A stretch of DNA of 8,627 nt from DASQVO01 sp035640715 (GTDB lineage: Bacteria; Actinomycetota; Actinomycetes; Streptosporangiales; Streptosporangiaceae). Location: the NCBI GenBank assembly GCA_035640715.1, contig DASQVO010000425.1, positions 1-8,627 on the forward strand, written 5' to 3'. Below, piece by piece: positions 5,058 through 8,627 of this stretch (positions within the stretch are counted from its first letter, which is position 1; every line of letters begins with the position of its first letter). A program made the position numbers and the translations under genes. The notes beneath the pieces were generated by a model that had not been told where the DNA came from, searched no databases, and was given only the letters and a program-made list of their open reading frames with translations.

Positions 5058-7098
5058 TCTCGTCCTGAGCGGCACGCCCCGGGCCCGCCTGCCCGCTGAG
5101 CAGGCCGCCGGGCGCGGCAACCTCGGCCGGGCCCCGGTCACGCAGGGCAAGGAACAACTGAAGCGTGACGATCCAGATCACTACCGCGACCGTCACATGC
5201 ACCCAGACGACGCCGGCTGGCAGGCCGCTGAAGTACTGCGCGTAGCCGAGGGCGCCCTGCACCAGGACCAGCGCGCCAAGCATCCAGCTGCGCACGACGG
5301 CCCGGCGCGGCGCACCGGACAGCCGCAGTCCGAGGATCAGCGCGAAGGTGAGGCCGCCCATCAGCCAGCCGATGTCCGCGTGGAACTGGGTGACCCCCAG
5401 GAACGGCAGATGGAACCTGGGCGCCGCCGCGTTGCCGGCGAGCGGCCCGGTGCCGGTGACCACGGTCCCTGCCGCGAACATCACGGTAACCACGGCCACG
5501 AGTGCCGCGGCGATGAGCCGGAGATCACGCCGGGCGACGGGCGTGGCGGGCCCGCTGCCCTCACCGCAGCGGACCTGCAGCACGACCGCGGCGCCCAGGA
5601 TCGCGGTGGAGAGCATGAAGTGGGCGGCCACCCAGCCGGGATTCAGCTTGGTGAGCACGACGATCCCGCCGACCACGGCCTGGGCGACAACCCCGCCTGG
5701 CAGGGCCGCCGCGAGCCACACCAGGTCCCGCCGCCGCCGGTCGCTGCCGGGCGGGCGGTACTGCCAGGCGGCGATGAGCATGAGCCCGGCCACGGCAATG
5801 AGCGGGATGTTGAGCAGCCGGTTGCCGAACTCGATCCAGGTGTTCAGCGTGGTCTGGCCGACCGTGTGCGCGGCGACAATGCTGCTCCGCGTGCAGTTGG
5901 GCCAGTCCGGGCAGCCGAGTCCCGACTGGCTGAGCCGCACGGCCTCGCCGGTCGACACGATGACGGCGTTGGCCGCGACGGCGGCCAGCGCGAGGTTCCG
6001 CATGGATCCCGGAGTCGGCGACAGCACGGGAGCCGTGATCCGGCGCAGCAGCTGCACCGGCCGCGATCCGGGCAGCGCGCCGGGTGAGGCGGCGGGGGCG
6101 AGATCGGCAGGCACGGCCCCATCGTAGGCGGCCCCGTCGTAGGCGGGGCGGACCGGGGAGGGGGCGGCGCGGGCGGCGCCGATGCTGGCGATGACGACAC
6201 AGGCGACGGCGGCCCATTCGGCGGGGGACAGCCGCTGGCCGAGCAGGGCCAGGCCGATGAGGGCCGCGGCGGCGGGTTCGAGGCTCATCCAGATGCCGAA
6301 GACCCGCTTGGACAGCCGGCGCAGGGCGTGCAGTTCCAGCCCGTAGGGGAGCGCCGAGGACAGCAGGCCGACGCCGGCACCGGTTGCGATCACCGACGGG
6401 CGCGCCAGCGCGCTGCTGGCCGTGGCCACCGCGGTCGGCGTCACCAGGGCAGAGGCGACCAGCATCGCGATGACCAGGCCCGATGATCCGGGGAACCGGC
6501 GGCCCGTCGCCGAGCTGCACATGATGTAGCCGGCCCAGCCGGCCGCGGACAGGCCGGCGAAGACCACGCCGGCCACGTTGAGGTGCCTGGCTCCATCGCC
6601 GGTGAGCAGCACCACGCCAGTGGCCGCCAGCACGACCCACAACAGGTCAAGGAGGCGGCGGGAACCGGCCACCGCGACGGCCAGCGGCCCCAGGAACTCC
6701 ACGGTGACCGCCACGCCGAGCGGAATCCGGGCGATGGCCTGGTAAAAGACGAAGTTCATCCCGGCCAGGCAGATGCCGAACGAGATCACGGTGGCAGCAT
6801 CACGCCAGGCGTGGCGCCGCACCAGGGCGGCGACCGCCGCTGCCAGCCCGTTGCGCCCACGGATCCCGACGATGAGCAGGACGGCGGCGGCACTCCACAG
6901 CCGCAGCCCGGTGACCGTGGCGGGCGAGAGCTCGGTGAACAGGCGGGCTGCCAGGCCGGCGCCCAGTTGCACGGAGACGATGCCGGTCAGGACCATGGCG
7001 GCCGGGCCGGCCGCGGCGGGCGGGCGGCCCCTGACGCGGCGGCTGCTATCGTGCGGCCCGCTCGCCGGGGGCGAGCTGACGCCCGGTGGGCTGCTCAC
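5032..7098 (-). CDS. EamA-type transporter fused to heme A synthase (CtaA)
   Basis: One uninterrupted frame of 688 codons carries two complete membrane proteins. Residues about 36-310 are an EamA (DMT superfamily, RhtA-like) carrier with ten hydrophobic segments; family-typical stretches include VTVEFLGPLAV (131-141), ALPYGLELHALRRL (249-262) and IWMSLEPAAAALIG (269-282). Residues 311-347 are an Ala/Pro-rich linker with a doubled AYDGA. From about 348-366 on follows CtaA, which oxidises heme O to heme A for cytochrome aa3 oxidase: eight hydrophobic segments, SGLGCPDWPNC (392-402) with the Cys pair, EFGNR (423-427), and histidines H493, H573 and H634 at heme-ligand positions. GTG 7098 overlaps the permease stop as GTGA. 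ATG 6996 (654 residues) is the alternative start, without a Shine-Dalgarno. Internal starts GTG 6057 or ATG 6003 could give CtaA alone, also with weak sites. Whether the product stays fused is unknown; domain calls are firm. Confidence 0.9.
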   Translation of the reverse strand: MSSPPGVSSPPASGPHDSSRRVRGRPPAAAGPAAMVLTGIVSVQLGAGLAARLFTELSPATVTGLRLWSAAAVLLIVGIRGRNGLAAAVAALVRRHAWRDAATVISFGICLAGMNFVFYQAIARIPLGVAVTVEFLGPLAVAVAGSRRLLDLLWVVLAATGVVLLTGDGARHLNVAGVVFAGLSAAGWAGYIMCSSATGRRFPGSSGLVIAMLVASALVTPTAVATASSALARPSVIATGAGVGLLSSALPYGLELHALRRLSKRVFGIWMSLEPAAAALIGLALLGQRLSPAEWAAVACVVIASIGAARAAPSPVRPAYDGAAYDGAVPADLAPAASPGALPGSRPVQLLRRITAPVLSPTPGSMRNLALAAVAANAVIVSTGEAVRLSQSGLGCPDWPNCTRSSIVAAHTVGQTTLNTWIEFGNRLLNIPLIAVAGLMLIAAWQYRPPGSDRRRRDLVWLAAALPGGVVAQAVVGGIVVLTKLNPGWVAAHFMLSTAILGAAVVLQVRCGEGSGPATPVARRDLRLIAAALVAVVTVMFAAGTVVTGTGPLAGNAAAPRFHLPFLGVTQFHADIGWLMGGLTFALILGLRLSGAPRRAVVRSWMLGALVLVQGALGYAQYFSGLPAGVVWVHVTVAVVIWIVTLQLFLALRDRGPAEVAAPGGLLSGQAGPGRAAQDETTAPVPGA
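6115..6144. repeat. 15-bp tandem repeat in the EamA-CtaA linker
   Basis: GGCCCCATCGTAGGC (6115-6129) is followed directly by a copy with one change, A to G (6130-6144). On the coding strand it yields the doubled AYDGA in the linker of the fused protein (residues about 319-328). It keeps the frame and marks the junction as a site of slippage or recent length change. Confidence 0.8.
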
Positions 7099-7889
7099 TC
7101 CCAGCGGAACGTGCGCGCGGCCAGGGCGATGCAGACGACGGCCCAGGCGGCGAGCACGGCGAGGTCGCGCAGCGGGACGCCCGCGCCGTAGGCGAGCACG
7201 GACCGCAGCCCGGTGGCGAGGGCGCCGGTCGGCAGCAGCGTCAGGAACGGCCGCACCGCGGCGGGGAACTTGGCCAGCGGGAAGACCACGCCGCCGATCC
7301 CGAGCAGCACGATGTAGACGAGGTTGGCGAGGGCCAGCGTCGCCTCCGCGCGCAGCGTGCCCGCCATGAGCAGGGCCAGGCCGCTGAACGCCGCGGTCCC
7401 CGTGAGCACGAGCAGGGGGACTGTGACAAAGGCCAGCGCGCTGGCGTGCGGCCGCCAGCCGAGCCCGATGCCGGCCGCCGTGATCACGGCGGCCTGCAGC
7501 AGCTCGATGATGATGACAGCGGCCGTCTTGGCCGAGATCAGGCCGCCGCGCGATAGCGGTGTCGCCCCGAGCCGCTTGAGCACGCCGTACCGGCGCTCGA
7601 ATCCGGTCGCGATCGCCTGGCTGGTGAACGCCGTCGACATCACCGCGAGCGCGATGATGCCCGGGGCGAGGAAGTCGATCCGGCTTCCCGGGCCGGAGAT
7701 CGTCAGCGGCTCGAGGCTGAGCATGGCGAGCAGCCCGAGCGGGATGACCATCGTGACCATGAGCTGCTCGCCGTTGCGGAGCGCGGTGCGGGTTTCCATC
7801 CACGCCTGGGCGGCGATCATCGCCGGCATCGGCGCGGCCCCGGGCGCTGGCTCGAAAGCCCTGCTCAGCGCGGAATCCGCCGTGGTCAT
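7095..7889 (-). CDS. ABC-2 type exporter permease (DrrB-like)
   Basis: Membrane subunit of an ABC exporter, working with the ATPase encoded just upstream; the substrate cannot be told from sequence. The 264-residue product shows about six hydrophobic segments (near 44-60, 73-95, 119-143, 152-177, 188-207, 244-262). It also carries the ABC-2 cytoplasmic signature FERRYGVLKRLGATPLSR (97-114), followed by the GLISAK segment. The typical glycine-rich segment GIGGVVFPL occurs at 197-205. ATG 7889 overlaps the ATPase stop as ATGA and has GGAAGGGAG (7906-7898) 8 bases upstream, so the start is well supported although the frame is open further upstream. Its own stop overlaps the GTG of the EamA-CtaA gene as GTGA. 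These overlaps suggest translational coupling and stoichiometric production. Similar ABC pairs next to ctaA are common in actinobacteria, which hints at a heme- or cytochrome-related substrate, but this is inference. Confidence 0.9.
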   Translation of the reverse strand: MTTADSALSRAFEPAPGAAPMPAMIAAQAWMETRTALRNGEQLMVTMVIPLGLLAMLSLEPLTISGPGSRIDFLAPGIIALAVMSTAFTSQAIATGFERRYGVLKRLGATPLSRGGLISAKTAAVIIIELLQAAVITAAGIGLGWRPHASALAFVTVPLLVLTGTAAFSGLALLMAGTLRAEATLALANLVYIVLLGIGGVVFPLAKFPAAVRPFLTLLPTGALATGLRSVLAYGAGVPLRDLAVLAAWAVVCIALAARTFRWE

Positions 7890-8627
7890 TCGCGCAGCTC
7901 CCTTCCGGTCAGCTCCAGGAACACATCCTCCAGCGTGCGGCTCTCGATCCGGAGGCTGGTCGGCAGGATGCCGTGCTCGGCGCACCAGGCGGTCACCGAT
8001 GCGAGCAGCCGCGCGTCAACCCCGTCATGGACCTCGATGACGTAGTGCCCGGCTGGGGATTCCTTCGCGACACTGCCCGCGGGCAGTGCGTGCATCAGCC
8101 CGTCGGTGTCCAGGCCGGGCTCGGCGCGGAACCGGAGCTGGCCGGCGCCGCCGGCCAGCTCGGCCGGCGTCCCCCCGGCCACCAGGCGGCCATGGTCAAT
8201 GATCGCTACCTGATCGGAGAGCCGTTCGGCCTCCTCCATGAAGTGGGTCGTCAGGATGACGCTCACGCCGGACGCACGCAGCTTCGTGACGAGGTCCCAG
8301 GTCGCATGCCGTGCCTGCGGGTCCATTCCGGCCGTGGGCTCGTCGAGGAAGACGATCTCCGGGCGGCCGATGATGGCGGCGGCGAGGGCCAGGCGCTGCT
8401 GCTGGCCGCCGGAGAGCCGCTTGTACGGCGTGCGGGCCGCCGCTGTCAGGCCGACCTGGTCGAGCAGCCCGGCCGGGTCGAGGGGGCGGGCGTGGAAGCG
8501 GGCCAGCAGGCGGAGGTAGTCCCCGGCGGGGACGGCCGGCGGCACGCCGCCGGACTGCAGCATCACGCCGACCCGCGGGCGCAGGGCGCGCGCGTCCCGC
8601 GCCGGGTCCATGCCGAGCACGCGCACC
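7886..8627 (-). CDS. ABC exporter ATP-binding subunit (DrrA/CcmA-like), 5' end missing
   Basis: Nucleotide-binding subunit that powers the permease encoded next to it. The visible 246 codons start after the Walker A loop, which lies beyond the window edge; the GTG at 8626 falls within VRVLGMDP, a normal internal segment, so it is not the true start. Counting from that codon: Q-loop VGVMLQSGG with Q24, signature LSGGQQQR (71-78), Walker B IVFLDEPTAG with catalytic E96 (91-100), D-loop MDPQAR, and switch histidine H128 in LTTHFMEEAE. The remaining stretch of about 100 residues, ending in SRTLEDVFLELTGRELRE, is the C-terminal extension typical of DrrA-type exporters. The stop overlaps the permease ATG as ATGA. 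All catalytic motifs that should be visible are intact, so the gene looks functional. Confidence 0.92.
   Translation of the reverse strand, partial: VRVLGMDPARDARALRPRVGVMLQSGGVPPAVPAGDYLRLLARFHARPLDPAGLLDQVGLTAAARTPYKRLSGGQQQRLALAAAIIGRPEIVFLDEPTAGMDPQARHATWDLVTKLRASGVSVILTTHFMEEAERLSDQVAIIDHGRLVAGGTPAELAGGAGQLRFRAEPGLDTDGLMHALPAGSVAKESPAGHYVIEVHDGVDARLLASVTAWCAEHGILPTSLRIESRTLEDVFLELTGRELRE
7898..7906 (-). promoter_or_regulatory. Ribosome binding site of the ABC permease
   Basis: GGAAGGGAG on the minus strand, 8 bases before ATG 7889, lies inside the last codons of the ATPase gene. It is the best-spaced Shine-Dalgarno in the window and selects ATG 7889 over the longer open frame upstream. 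Confidence 0.7.

Noticed and set aside
5087..5105. Hairpin GCCTGC-N7-GCAGGC as a terminator of prsW
   Set aside because: Only a 6-bp stem, no T-run, and it lies within the coding sequence of the opposite gene; such stems are frequent in DNA this rich in GC.
4158..5150. 330-codon minus-strand frame opposite prsW
   Set aside because: Arg/Pro/Ala-rich shadow without motifs; the plus strand encodes an intact PrsW protein with all family motifs.
5197..6127. Open frames of 259-296 codons on the plus strand
   Set aside because: They are antisense to CtaA, of biased composition, and show no domain; CtaA is clearly the real gene.
7099..7803. Upstream in-frame extension of the EamA-CtaA frame as far as 7803
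   Set aside because: It runs through the ABC permease gene in another frame and gives Arg/Pro/Gly/His-rich sequence without hydrophobic pattern or motifs, typical of a shadow frame in GC-rich DNA.

Overview
The window is very GC-rich (third codon positions are almost all G or C), uses GTG starts, and packs its genes with GTGA/ATGA overlaps. With the family content this points to a high-GC actinomycete, probably Streptosporangiales-like or a relative; the order is inferred, not proven. The locus is the well-known actinobacterial neighbourhood that places pentose-phosphate genes next to heme A synthesis genes.

Left part (1-3538, all minus strand): a pentose-phosphate operon read as tkt (transketolase), tal (transaldolase), zwf (glucose-6-phosphate dehydrogenase, only its first 80 codons visible). 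tkt and tal are separated by 29 bp, or overlap as GTGA if the upstream tal start is used. tal and zwf are separated by 33 bp. Together they supply NADPH and interconvert C3-C7 sugar phosphates.

Middle (3539-3785): the only real intergenic gap, a 247-bp divergent region. It holds the tkt leader, with a strong Shine-Dalgarno directly before a two-codon ATG-ACG-TAA reading frame and the GTG of tkt two bases further on. It also holds a perfect 12-bp tandem repeat, a small inverted repeat and weak promoter-like hexamers. On the plus strand follows a PrsW-family intramembrane protease (3786-5057), which converges on and overlaps the next operon by 26 bp.

Right part (5032-8627, minus strand): a tightly coupled cluster read as ABC exporter ATPase (5' end outside the window), ABC-2 permease, and a single 688-codon reading frame that joins a complete 10-helix EamA/RhtA-type transporter to a complete 8-helix heme A synthase (CtaA). 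There is no stop codon between the two halves. This EamA-CtaA fusion is the most unusual item in the window. Drr-type ABC exporters upstream of ctaA are a familiar actinobacterial arrangement, but an EamA carrier inserted between them and fused to CtaA is not one I recognise.

No tRNA, rRNA, CRISPR array, insertion sequence or phage gene was seen. Codon use looks uniform across all genes, with no sign of recent transfer.
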